The translations under genes were made by a program, and so were the position numbers. The notes beneath the pieces were generated by a model. It was not told the DNA's origin. It saw nothing but the letters and a program-made list of their open reading frames with translations, and did not search any database. Of a DNA stretch of 50,610 nucleotides, positions 35,641 through 44,498 are shown piece after piece (within the stretch, counting starts at the first letter, position 1; every line of letters begins with the position of its first letter). This stretch comes from Gammaproteobacteria bacterium (GTDB taxonomy: Bacteria > Pseudomonadota > Gammaproteobacteria > JAJPIJ01): positions 1-50,610 of the forward strand of contig DATJVC010000032.1 in NCBI GenBank assembly GCA_035501935.1. Reading direction: 5' to 3'.

Positions 35641-38600
35641 CCCAAGGCGTTGGCGAGTGTGGCCCGGCCAAAGCGCATTTCCTTGCCGGCGCTGAAGGCG
35701 ATGCCATTGCCGGCGGTGGCCTGGCCGAATTTCGCGGGATTGCCGACGTATGCAACAGAGTCCGTGTCGATCACGTTGACCGACAGTGCGATATCGGCAT
35801 TGAACGGCGCCGCGGGCGCGGCGGCGCGCGTGAACTTGAGTCCACCGGTAGAACTGAAGGTGAGCGTTCCGGTGCCGTTACCATTGGCGACGATCACGGG
35901 GTCGGGCCCGATGACGGGATCCGGAAGCGCCGAGACATTCAGCGTGCCGGTTGCGGCGGCGTAACGTGCCGACTGGGTCGAGGGTGTAAGGCTGCTGTTG
36001 GTCAGCTTGAAAAAGGCCTGCGCGGCGGGCGAGGTGCCGCGGTAGTTCGTCGTTGTCGTTCCGCTCAGGTTGCGTGCCGTCACCGTCAGTACCGGCGCTG
36101 TTAAGTACGTGAATGGCTGATCGAGATATGTGAAGTTACCGGTCGCACATCCCGTAGTGAATTGCGGCGCGTTGTAATTCACGTTGAAGTCGGCGGGGTA
36201 AAAGCGACCGACATTGCCGCTGGCCGTGCCGGTTGCATCGCCAGCGCCGAGATAATCGCCATCGCCTACACTCGGCGTCAGCGTGATGATCCCGACCTCG
36301 CCCCAATTGAAGGTCGTGCCGGTGGCCACGCCGCTGCTGAACGCGCCGAATGCGGTCGGGTTCGCCAGCGCGGGTATGGCGCCACCCGCAGGCGCGACCA
36401 GATTGGCGGTGAGCTTGACGCCTTCCGGCGTGACTTCCTTGCCGTAATTCGGCGTGGCCGTCACGCCGTCGATGGTGGTCGCGGTGACGGTCGCGCTGAA
36501 ACTCTCCCCCGCCTTGACGAATTTGGCGCCGGTGGCATCGGTCGCGGCGGGATTCGCGGTGTTGGGGGCCGCCGTCTGCTGGATACCGGACAACGCGAAT
36601 CCTCCCGGCTTGACCACGAATGAATTGGAGTTGCCCATCATGTAATTGCCGGACAAGGTCGAGGGTGTGGTATCACGGGGTATGTTGTACCGCGCGTATA
36701 ACTTTATCTGCCCCACATCCGGATAATTAAGCGCTATCGGTGCGGTTGAAATGAGCCCGCTATTGGTGCCGAAGTTGAGCGTCGCTGCGGGCACCGACGT
36801 ATACGTCGATACGGCGCCATTGTTATTGGCGGCGATGGCCGTCCCGTTGATGCTGACCTGGCGTCCCGCGCACGCGGTTGGGTTCTGGCATTCCGAGGCC
36901 AGGTCAACGCTGACGTTGCCGTTGAATACAGCGGCACAGGCACCCGTATTCGTGTCGGTGCGTATGGCCTGCAAGTACAGCGTTTGCGCCCCGGGCGCGG
37001 CGTTGGACGCCTTGCCCGCCAGTTGCGCGCCTATGGTGGCCACCCCGGCGTTATCCACGAACTGGAACCCGGAAGTCACCATCACCAAATCCGGATCGAA
37101 CGGAACATCCGCACTGGCGGTGCCGGTTCTCTCTGTGACGGCGCCAGAGAGGATATTGATGTTGGTGGTTTCAGCGAAAGTGTCCTTCAGATTCAGCACG
37201 AAACTGCTCTCGGCACCGGAAACATACTGTGCCACACCGTTTCCCGAGTTGGTCAGCGTGCCCGCACCGCTGACCAGCGACCAGTCGCCGTGCGCAGTGG
37301 AGGTTGAAAGATTGACGACCGTGCCGGCGGCCATCGGGAACAGGGCGTGCGCAGCGTCGTGCGCGGTGATGGTGATAGGCACCGCCTGACAGGTCACCCC
37401 CGTTCCGGAATGAGTGATTGCGAAATGATCGGGCGTGAGAGTGCAGGGATGGGTCTGTCTGGCCATGGCGGCCAGTGCATTCTGGCTCAGGACCTTTTGA
37501 AATACCCGCAACTCATCGATATTGCCGTGAAAATGGAACCCTGACGTCGCTTCGGCCGAGGCGTTGGTTTCCCCACCGATCGACGGTGGCCCGGCGTCGG
37601 TTCCCCAGGTACCGGTGAACGCGGCGGCGTCGCTGGTGCTGTTCTGAAGCACTCCCGCGGAATTGTAGACATAGATGGTCCGTATCTGGTTGTTGATGTC
37701 CGCCACGGCAGCCACGAAATACCAGGTATTGTTCGCAATGGTAAATGTGGAATCGAGACTGATCGGGGCAATGCTACGAGAGAAAAACCTAAGCCGTCCC
37801 GCAGCACCATCGGCCAGACTGAATCCATAACCGCCCGTGTTGTTCTGATCGTCGATGAAAATACGCTGCCCGGTAAAGGTGTTGTTGGTTGTTCTGATCC
37901 AGGCGGTGATGGTGAAATCGGCGGTCAGGTTTGGGAAGCCGACCGGCACCGCGACGTAACCCTGGGTAATGGTGCCGCCGTTGTCGAATATCCCATAGCG
38001 ACAGGTGCCTGGATCGCCGGCAATTGCCGGCGAGGCATTGGTGGTGGTCGCCGAGTTGGCGGCGGTGGCGTTCAAACCGCTGCCTGAACTGTCGGCAACT
38101 TCACCGGCGGTCCCGGCCCAGCCGGTCTCATCCATGTGGTACTCGACCAGGGCCGGTGTGGCGCTGATGGTATAGACCTCCCCGGTGAAGGTGCCGCTGA
38201 GCGCGTTGCCGGCCAGATCAGCAACCGACCCGGCGCTGGTTTGATTCAATCCCAGCGTGCCCGAGCCTATACCGGTGTTGGCCGTGATCGTCCAGGTGGC
38301 GCCGCTGCCCGTCACATCGCTGATAAATGCGCCGCTGAGTCCGCTGGCCGCCAGCGTGAAGGCGCTGGCATCCACTCCCGTCACACCCTCGCTGAAGGTC
38401 ACGGTCCACTGCACGCTGGCGGCGTTGGTCGGATTTGCTGAGACCCGGGTGATCGAGGAAACCGTGGGGGGGATCGTGTCGGTTGTGTAATCAACGGTGA
38501 TTTCAATGAAATCGACGCTGACCGTATGAGATCCCCCGGCAGAACTGGGTTTTGTCGCCGCAAACGCCGCGCCGAAGTTGGCGGCGTTGATGTCTGCGGG

Positions 38601-39089
38601 CGTCCAGGTCAATCCCCACAGATCGGTGGCGCCGCCATGCGCTTCAGTAACATCAGCGGTGGTGTATTGGGTCGTGGTGGAACGGTCGCTGGTGCCGATG
38701 GTGCCGCCCTGGACGATCCGCATTGCGGCATCAAAGCTGCCGCCATTGGCCGTACTGGAGGATTTGCGTTCGACATTGACCGTGATGCCGAGAATTGTTG
38801 CAGTGGCGGGAATCGTGAATCCATAGTTCAGGCATTTGATGTAGTGGCTCGTGGTGCCATCCACGGTCCGCGTTGCGTAAACATTATTGCTGGAGAAGGC
38901 GTTACCAGGGTTGGTCCAGGTCAACGTCCCGATGCTGTTGTCGTCAGTACAATTTCCCGTGGCGCCGGGACCTCTCGTCTGGGTCACGGCATTTGCGAAA
39001 CTGCTCCATACCAGGACCAAAGCCAGCCCGGCCAACAGTGCAGTGACCCGGAGAATCTTCAGCCAATAGATCGCAACGATCGATTTCAT
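35244..39089 (-). CDS. mshQ: MshQ-like secreted protein 1 with LamG-type domain and DUF6701-type C-terminus
   Basis: A 1281-aa exported protein. A basic N-terminus and membrane stretch (signal peptide, about 10-34, ending FANA) precede a beta-rich region, an Ig-like bacterial domain (about 205-310) and a LamG/concanavalin-like domain (about 315-545; VEYHMDETGW, DFTITAWIRT, NIDELRVFQKVL). A long C-terminal region of DUF6701/MshQ type runs to the end, closing with a DWDGNGVNDND calcium-type loop at 1247-1257 and IREPW. A surface or pilus-tip adhesin is likely. ATG 39089 is preferred to the TTG at 39095. Its last 400 bp are nearly copied in the next gene. Confidence 0.85.
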   Translation of the reverse strand: MKSIVAIYWLKILRVTALLAGLALVLVWSSFANAVTQTRGPGATGNCTDDNSIGTLTWTNPGNAFSSNNVYATRTVDGTTSHYIKCLNYGFTIPATATILGITVNVERKSSSTANGGSFDAAMRIVQGGTIGTSDRSTTTQYTTADVTEAHGGATDLWGLTWTPADINAANFGAAFAATKPSSAGGSHTVSVDFIEITVDYTTDTIPPTVSSITRVSANPTNAASVQWTVTFSEGVTGVDASAFTLAASGLSGAFISDVTGSGATWTITANTGIGSGTLGLNQTSAGSVADLAGNALSGTFTGEVYTISATPALVEYHMDETGWAGTAGEVADSSGSGLNATAANSATTTNASPAIAGDPGTCRYGIFDNGGTITQGYVAVPVGFPNLTADFTITAWIRTTNNTFTGQRIFIDDQNNTGGYGFSLADGAAGRLRFFSRSIAPISLDSTFTIANNTWYFVAAVADINNQIRTIYVYNSAGVLQNSTSDAAAFTGTWGTDAGPPSIGGETNASAEATSGFHFHGNIDELRVFQKVLSQNALAAMARQTHPCTLTPDHFAITHSGTGVTCQAVPITITAHDAAHALFPMAAGTVVNLSTSTAHGDWSLVSGAGTLTNSGNGVAQYVSGAESSFVLNLKDTFAETTNINILSGAVTERTGTASADVPFDPDLVMVTSGFQFVDNAGVATIGAQLAGKASNAAPGAQTLYLQAIRTDTNTGACAAVFNGNVSVDLASECQNPTACAGRQVSINGTAIAANNNGAVSTYTSVPAATLNFGTNSGLISTAPIALNYPDVGQIKLYARYNIPRDTTPSTLSGNYMMGNSNSFVVKPGGFALSGIQQTAAPNTANPAATDATGAKFVKAGESFSATVTATTIDGVTATPNYGKEVTPEGVKLTANLVAPAGGAIPALANPTAFGAFSSGVATGTTFNWGEVGIITLTPSVGDGDYLGAGDATGTASGNVGRFYPADFNVNYNAPQFTTGCATGNFTYLDQPFTYLTAPVLTVTARNLSGTTTTNYRGTSPAAQAFFKLTNSSLTPSTQSARYAAATGTLNVSALPDPVIGPDPVIVANGNGTGTLTFSSTGGLKFTRAAAPAAPFNADIALSVNVIDTDSVAYVGNPAKFGQATAGNGIAFSAGKEMRFGRATLANALGSELLALPVPLHTEYYNGSGFVTNTQDGCIQITSAMLTPSAGTFASVPVGGGTTTGTIANNPVLAGDAGLSFSAPGTGNVGDFTLQATLGALPWLRYDWDGNGVNDNDPPPARISFGTYSGSKRQIYIREPW

Positions 39090-39198
39090 CGGCAAATCAC
39101 CAAAGCAAATGCAATACGGGAAAACTGCCCGGGTTCGTCACCCGTGAATGAATCGTCAGTGATGGGAAGATGATTCCAAGCTGACGATTTTTATTGTG

Positions 39199-39606
39199 AT
39201 ATCACCACGGTTCGCGGATATAGATCTGTCGTCCGGAGCCGCCGTAGGTCCCGAAGCTGATGCGCGCCGCGGGTGGGTCGTCATTATAAACACCGTTGCC
39301 ATCCCAGTCATAGCGGAGCCACGGCAGGGCGCCGAGACCAAGCTGCAGGGTGAAATCGCCGACATTGCCCGCCCCCGGGGCGCTGAAACTCAAGCCGGCG
39401 TCGCCCTGCGATACGGGATTGTTCGCGATCGTGCCGCTGGTCGTGCCACCGCCTATGGGAACACTCGCGATAGTACCGGCTGAAGGCGTCAGCATGGCCG
39501 TGGTGATCGACGTGCAGCCATCCAGATTGGTTGCGCTTTTACCGACGAAACCGCTGCCGTTGTAATATTCCACTTGCAACGGTACTGGCAACGCTAGCAA
39601 TTCCGA
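39199..39606 (-). repeat. Shared 3' coding repeat, copy 2
   Basis: Second copy of the repeat described at 35241-35640, covering the 3' end of mshQ-like gene 2 through its stop codon. The similarity drops off outside the coding ends. Confidence 0.8.
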
Positions 39607-42600
39607 GCCGACGGCGCCGGTAAGCGTGACCCGGCCGTAGCGCACCTTGGTGGTCCCCCCGCCTATGGCCACACCGGTACAGGCCGCCGCGCAGGCGCCG
39701 CTGGTGGCGGGATTCATGTTAAGGCCGGTGAGCACCGCGCCATCGGCATCAGTCACCTTGACCCCAAGCTGCAGTACATCGTAGGGACCATCCGGTGCAC
39801 CTGAAGCCTGCCTGCCGAAGGTAGCGATCGTGGTGGTAAAACTGTAGGTACCCGTTGTCCAGGAGCCCGCAGGTGCGGACACGCGTGAACTGAGATCGGT
39901 GCCGTTGTCGTTGTTTTCCGCCAGTATCGACACTGTGCCCGTATTGTAGGCGGGACTGTTGATGTAATTGGCGGTCTTCGCGTTCGAAAGATTTCGCGCT
40001 TCGATCGTGAAACTGTAGCCCAGAGCGGGCTGATCCATGTAGGTGAAGCCGCCGGCGGCGCACGCCGGCGTCACCCCGCTTGCGGTCAGCGTAAAGTGAT
40101 CCGGAAAGAAGCGCCCGACCACGCCGTTGCGCGCCGGTGTGGCGCCATTGTCAAACACGATCGCAAGCCCGTTCGCGCTCGTCAGATCGACCCCGGCCGT
40201 GTTGAGGAAGCTGGTCGCGCTCACGCTCATTGTGAAGCTGCCGACTTCGTTGTAGCTGAGGGTGTTTGGCGTCGCGCTGCCGCCAGCGAAAGCGCCGGCG
40301 GTGAGCGCGCCGTTGTTCAACGCGGCCAGCGTCCCGGCCGCGGGCGTATACGGATTCGCCGCGGAAAGCGCCGTTGCCCAGGCGTATTTGGGCGTCAGTC
40401 CATTGGCGGTGATCTGCGCCAGCGTCGCCCCCGCATCCGGCACGCCGTCGTTATTGGCATCCGCCGCTGCACTCCATAAATAGGCACCCACCGTTGCCTG
40501 GAAACCGGTGCCGGCCGCAACGAACTTGCTGCCGCCGGTCGCCGTGCCGGCGGGATTGTTGGTCGCCCCGCTTTTGATTGCGTTCACGACCAGCGCAAAC
40601 GGTCGCGTCGTGATCGAGTTCGAGGCGCCGCTGATGTCCACGGCGCTGGCAAACGCGCGCGTGTCGTCGCGGATGTTCAACACGTACTTGCCGACGTCGG
40701 TCGTGGATAAATTGAAATTTGCCTGTCCATTGGTAAACGTGAGCGTGAGATTGTTCGACGCCGGATTCGAAGCTGGCGCGGCGCCCGGCAGGCTCAGTGC
40801 ACCGATGGTCGGCGCCGCGCCGCCCGGGTCCTGCGCGTCGCGCGTGATCCAGGCGTCGAGCGTTTTTGCCCCGGTGTAGAGGGTATTGATTGCGCAGTTG
40901 CCGGTGGATGCATCCTTGGTCCACAGCGCCACGGCCATCGCTTGATTGCGGCCGGCAACCTGGATCGGATCATTGGTAATCACGAACACGTTGTCACGGA
41001 AATTGATGGTCGCCGATGTTGACAATGTGGCTGGAACGATGCTGTCGACCACGCTCACCGTGGTGTCGTCGGCATGGGTATCGGTCAGCCCCAGAGTGAT
41101 CACGCCGTTGTCGCTGGCGACAAAGGTGTAGGCCGCCACGCCATCGTCCGCCGCGCCGTTGTTCAATGTCCCATTGGCACTCACGGCGGACCAGTCGCCG
41201 TGACCTGACGAGGTCGTGATGTTGATCGTGCCGGTGTAGCTGGTGATGACGTTGCCGACCGCGTCGATTGCACTGATGGTGATGCTTTTTGCCGCGCAAG
41301 TGCTCGCCGAGGCCGCACCGATGTTGATGGCGAACTGAGTGATCACACTCCCCGGCCGTAGTGCGAGCATGTCCGTGGCGCCGGTATCGGCGGCGGGTGT
41401 GGGGGCGGTCCACGTCGCGGTGCGCGTCCCCGTCGCGCCCGTGGTCGCATTTAGTTGCGTATCCATTTCCATGCCTACGCCGAGGTCGTTGTTCGGTGTC
41501 AACGATGCGACATCGGCCCGCTCGGTCATGCCCGCGGGCGGTGTCCATGTCGGCGATGAGTTGACTGCATACGTGCTGACCAGCATGGTATTGGCGACGG
41601 TGCCGACATTAATCGATGGCGCCGCATGGGAGGTGCTCGATGCCGTCAATTGCCCCGCATCGGCCACGATCGGATTCGTGGTGTCCACGCCGGAGAAACT
41701 CACGATGCCGCCGGCCGCGCCCGCGTGGACCGGTGAGCCGCCGAAGGTCCACGTATAGCTGGCGGGCTCCGTCCCGTCGACCACGCGCTGATACACAAAC
41801 AACTGCAGGCCATTGCCGCCCGTTCCACCGCCGCCGGGTTGTAGTTGAGACTCGACCAATGTCCAATCAGGGTTCGCCGTTATCGTCACCGTGCAAGGCA
41901 GTGCGGCATTGCTGCAGGGACGGACCACCACGCTGGCGATCATCACGTCATTTACTGCCGTTCCCGCAGGGACATTGATTGTCAATGTATTCCCATCGGC
42001 CCGCAGCGCGACCAGATGCGCGATATTGTCCGCGGCACCAGCGGCAATGGTGGAGGTCTTGGCGCCAGAGGCCCCTGCGGCGGCCAGGGTCTGGTCGTCC
42101 TCCGACACCGTGACGCCGGCAGTGGTTGTGCCCACATTGACATCGTAGTGTTCGGCCATGCCCGTGGCCGTGGAGTGGGTGCTGGCGCGCGAGGAACCCA
42201 GCAGCGCCACCAGCATCGCACTCGGCGTGGTGGTCGTGACGTTCGGAAGCGTAATGGTGGCATTGTTATTTCTGGTAACGGCACCGAAGACGTCGATCGG
42301 CGATCCACTCGCGTCCACCCCACGGTAGGCGGTGATGCCGCCCGCCGCGTTCCGCGCACCGGTCCACGACCAGGTGTAATTGGCGGGCTCACCGGCGGCC
42401 ACGCGGCGCCAGTACACCGCCTGTGTTATCTGGCCGCCTGCTGTTGAAGTGGACCGCTGATCGATGAGGTTCCACCCGACTGCCGGCGGCGTAACAGTGG
42501 CGACCACGCCCTTGAGCGCGATCTGGGCGATCATCACATCGTTGACCGCCGTGCCACCCGGCTTGTTGATGGTGATTGAAGTGGTGGTGCTGGTGCCGGT

Positions 42601-42759
42601 GGTCTGTGCGACGCGGGTGATGGTCGTGACTGCGTCAACGCCTCCCTGCGAGGCGGCGCGGAACGCGATCGCTGCGTGTACCACAGTGGGGGCCAGCCAC
42701 GCTGCCGCCAGCAACGTGAATATGAGTACGCCCTGCCGCCTCAGATCCCCCAGGTTCAT
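39202..42759 (-). CDS. MshQ-like secreted protein 2 with duplicated N-terminal domain and DUF6701-type C-terminus
   Basis: A 1185-aa exported protein with a signal peptide (about 8-30, GVLIFTLLAAAWLAPTVVHA). It shows two related N-terminal modules of about 200 residues (about 60-253 and 256-468), each with GTAVNDVMIA, a tryptophan-containing strand, an AxYTWxxxG segment and a GGI..(F/Y).GVD motif. A DUF6701-type C-terminal half follows, with a DANNDGVPD calcium-type loop (codons near 40434-40461) and a final DWDGNGVYND loop before IREPW. ATG 42759 is preferred over the GTG at 42765 because GGTG lies 4-8 nt upstream. It is 112 bp upstream of mshQ-like gene 1 on the same strand. Confidence 0.82.
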   Translation of the reverse strand: MNLGDLRRQGVLIFTLLAAAWLAPTVVHAAIAFRAASQGGVDAVTTITRVAQTTGTSTTTSITINKPGGTAVNDVMIAQIALKGVVATVTPPAVGWNLIDQRSTSTAGGQITQAVYWRRVAAGEPANYTWSWTGARNAAGGITAYRGVDASGSPIDVFGAVTRNNNATITLPNVTTTTPSAMLVALLGSSRASTHSTATGMAEHYDVNVGTTTAGVTVSEDDQTLAAAGASGAKTSTIAAGAADNIAHLVALRADGNTLTINVPAGTAVNDVMIASVVVRPCSNAALPCTVTITANPDWTLVESQLQPGGGGTGGNGLQLFVYQRVVDGTEPASYTWTFGGSPVHAGAAGGIVSFSGVDTTNPIVADAGQLTASSTSHAAPSINVGTVANTMLVSTYAVNSSPTWTPPAGMTERADVASLTPNNDLGVGMEMDTQLNATTGATGTRTATWTAPTPAADTGATDMLALRPGSVITQFAINIGAASASTCAAKSITISAIDAVGNVITSYTGTINITTSSGHGDWSAVSANGTLNNGAADDGVAAYTFVASDNGVITLGLTDTHADDTTVSVVDSIVPATLSTSATINFRDNVFVITNDPIQVAGRNQAMAVALWTKDASTGNCAINTLYTGAKTLDAWITRDAQDPGGAAPTIGALSLPGAAPASNPASNNLTLTFTNGQANFNLSTTDVGKYVLNIRDDTRAFASAVDISGASNSITTRPFALVVNAIKSGATNNPAGTATGGSKFVAAGTGFQATVGAYLWSAAADANNDGVPDAGATLAQITANGLTPKYAWATALSAANPYTPAAGTLAALNNGALTAGAFAGGSATPNTLSYNEVGSFTMSVSATSFLNTAGVDLTSANGLAIVFDNGATPARNGVVGRFFPDHFTLTASGVTPACAAGGFTYMDQPALGYSFTIEARNLSNAKTANYINSPAYNTGTVSILAENNDNGTDLSSRVSAPAGSWTTGTYSFTTTIATFGRQASGAPDGPYDVLQLGVKVTDADGAVLTGLNMNPATSGACAAACTGVAIGGGTTKVRYGRVTLTGAVGSELLALPVPLQVEYYNGSGFVGKSATNLDGCTSITTAMLTPSAGTIASVPIGGGTTSGTIANNPVSQGDAGLSFSAPGAGNVGDFTLQLGLGALPWLRYDWDGNGVYNDDPPAARISFGTYGGSGRQIYIREPW

Positions 42760-43131
42760 AATCACCGCTCTGCTTAAGCTACAGTATTTGGCAGAGAATC
42801 CCTCTTCCCTAGGTAATTCAAATCCGATAATGAACGTTTCTCGCTGCTTTTAGTAGAATTCTGGTCCAAGACGGGCGTTTATCCATGCAATATGTCTCAT
42901 TTTGGCATTTATTTCTGGATTTCGTGAATTAATTCATGTTCCAGCCATGCCTGATCAACTCCGGCCAGGTACATCGGCCATGCAACTTGTCAGGCTTCGG
43001 GCGGGAAGGCTATGCTTGCACTTCCGCTTTTTCATTCATTCCCGTGAACTGAAATGAGAGCGACCGCCGGCCCGGTGGCGGAATACGGGCCGTGTTTGGC
43101 AAACAAAATATAAAGTACGTTGGAACTGTCA
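42760..43131. other. 372-bp structured divergent intergenic region, no gene found
   Basis: The region between the divergent mshQ-like gene 2 and ctp has no credible coding frame. It holds a perfect 12-bp palindrome TGAATTAATTCA (42925-42936). Two mutually exclusive GC-rich stems lie near ctp: CCGCC/GGCGG (43064-43068 with 43077-43081) and CGGCCCG/CGGGCCG (43068-43074 with 43086-43092). A short palindrome, GTTTGGCAAAC, follows at 43094-43104. TATAAA at 43109-43114 is too close to the ctp start to be its main -10. Promoters for both genes must lie here, but I cannot name them. Confidence 0.55.
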
Positions 43132-44496
43132 ATGAACAACAGGTTGCCCACATCAATTGTTCGGATGTCAGCGTTGACGCTGGCGTTTCTTTTTGTCACG
43201 CCGCTCAGCCGTGGCGCGGACGAGCCTGAGCCAGCGGCGGCGCCGGCCGCCTCACCCGCAACACCGTCACAGGAAGGCCTGCCGATTGATGATTTGCGCG
43301 TGTATACCGAGGTCTATGCCAAGATTAAAAGCGATTACGTCGAGCCGGTCACGGACAAGACGCTCATCGAAAATTCGATTCGCGGCCTGCTCAACGGACT
43401 GGATCCCCACTCGGCCTACCTCGATCCGGAGGAATACAAAAACCTGCAGGAAGGCACCAGCGGCGAGTTCGGCGGCCTGGGGATAGAAATCGGCGTCGAC
43501 GACGGCATCATAAAGGTCATTGCCCCGATCGACGACACGCCGGCGCAGAAGGCCGGCATCCAGGCCGGCGACATCATCATCAAGATCAACGATACGCCGA
43601 CCAAGGGCATGAACATGAACGACGTCGTTAATCTGCTGCGCGGCCGTCCCGGCACGGAATTGACGCTGACCATCGTGCGGCAGGGGCAGGACAAGCCGCT
43701 GCCCATTACCATCAAGCGCGACGTCATCAAGGTGGCGAGTGTCAAGGGCAACCTGCTGGAGCCCGGTTTCGCCTACGTGCGCATCGCCCACTTCCAGGCC
43801 CACACCGGCGCCGATCTGCGCTCCACGATGGAACGCCTTCAGCGCGAAAACAAGGGCGCCCTCAAGGGTTTGGTCATGGATTTGCGCAATGATCCCGGCG
43901 GCGTGCTGACCGAAGCCGTTGAGGTCTGCGATGCCTTCATGGAGTCGGGCAAGATCGTCTACACCGAGGGGCGCGTGCAGGATTCGCAACTGGAATTCTC
44001 CGCCAAGCCGGGTGATCTATTGAATGGCGCGCCCATGGTCGTGCTGATCAACGGCGGCTCCGCCTCCGCCTCCGAGATCGTCGCCGGCGCGCTGCAGGAC
44101 AGTCAGCGCGCGGTGATCATGGGCAGCCAGAGCTTCGGCAAGGGCTCGGTGCAGACCATCCTGCCCATGAACAACGGCGCCGCCCTGAAACTGACCACGG
44201 CGCTCTATTACACGCCGTCGGGGCGCTCCATCCAGGCCCAGGGCATCACGCCGGACATCGTCATCAAACCGGCCAGGATCGCGGATGTCCAGGAGGAAAT
44301 CGCCAACACCGTCAAGGAAAAGGACTTGTCCGGACACCTCATCAATCAGGAAGACAACGGTAAATCGTCAGCACCAGTACAGGCAGCCAAGCCCGGCATG
44401 GAGGCGGCACAGAGCAGCGATTATGAGTTGCACGAAGCACTAAACATGCTCAAGGGCATGGCCTTGCTGAAGGAACGTGCGGGCGCGCACGGCTGA
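43132..44496 (+). CDS. ctpA: Carboxyl-terminal processing protease (S41 family)
   Basis: A 454-aa periplasmic Ser/Lys protease with a signal peptide (about 1-28). The N-terminal S41 region carries LLNGLDPHSAYLDPEEY (about 86-102). A PDZ domain (about 110-190; GEFGGLGIEIG, AGIQAGDIIIKI) precedes the protease core. The catalytic pair is Ser312 in GGSASASEI and Lys337 in SFGKGSVQT, spaced 25 residues apart as in Tsp. CtpA-type proteases trim cell-wall hydrolases. ATG 43132 is preferred to the TTG at 43120 because GGA lies upstream. It is followed by yibQ after 2 bp; relatives usually have envC upstream of it. Confidence 0.95.
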   Translation: MNNRLPTSIVRMSALTLAFLFVTPLSRGADEPEPAAAPAASPATPSQEGLPIDDLRVYTEVYAKIKSDYVEPVTDKTLIENSIRGLLNGLDPHSAYLDPEEYKNLQEGTSGEFGGLGIEIGVDDGIIKVIAPIDDTPAQKAGIQAGDIIIKINDTPTKGMNMNDVVNLLRGRPGTELTLTIVRQGQDKPLPITIKRDVIKVASVKGNLLEPGFAYVRIAHFQAHTGADLRSTMERLQRENKGALKGLVMDLRNDPGGVLTEAVEVCDAFMESGKIVYTEGRVQDSQLEFSAKPGDLLNGAPMVVLINGGSASASEIVAGALQDSQRAVIMGSQSFGKGSVQTILPMNNGAALKLTTALYYTPSGRSIQAQGITPDIVIKPARIADVQEEIANTVKEKDLSGHLINQEDNGKSSAPVQAAKPGMEAAQSSDYELHEALNMLKGMALLKERAGAHG

Positions 44497-44498
44497 TT

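Noticed and set aside
39151-39189. Inverted repeat AATCGTCAG/CTGACGATT after mshQ-like gene 2 as a terminator
   Set aside because: The loop is 21 nt, and the T-run lies on the plus-strand side where no gene ends; too weak to call for the minus-strand gene.
35244-42759. MshQ-like genes as phage tail fibres or RTX toxins
   Set aside because: No RTX nonapeptides, no phage genes nearby, and the C-terminal region matches MshQ in a pilus context.
43109-43114. TATAAA as the -10 of ctpA
   Set aside because: It is only 18 bp from the start codon and has no matching -35 at 17 bp.
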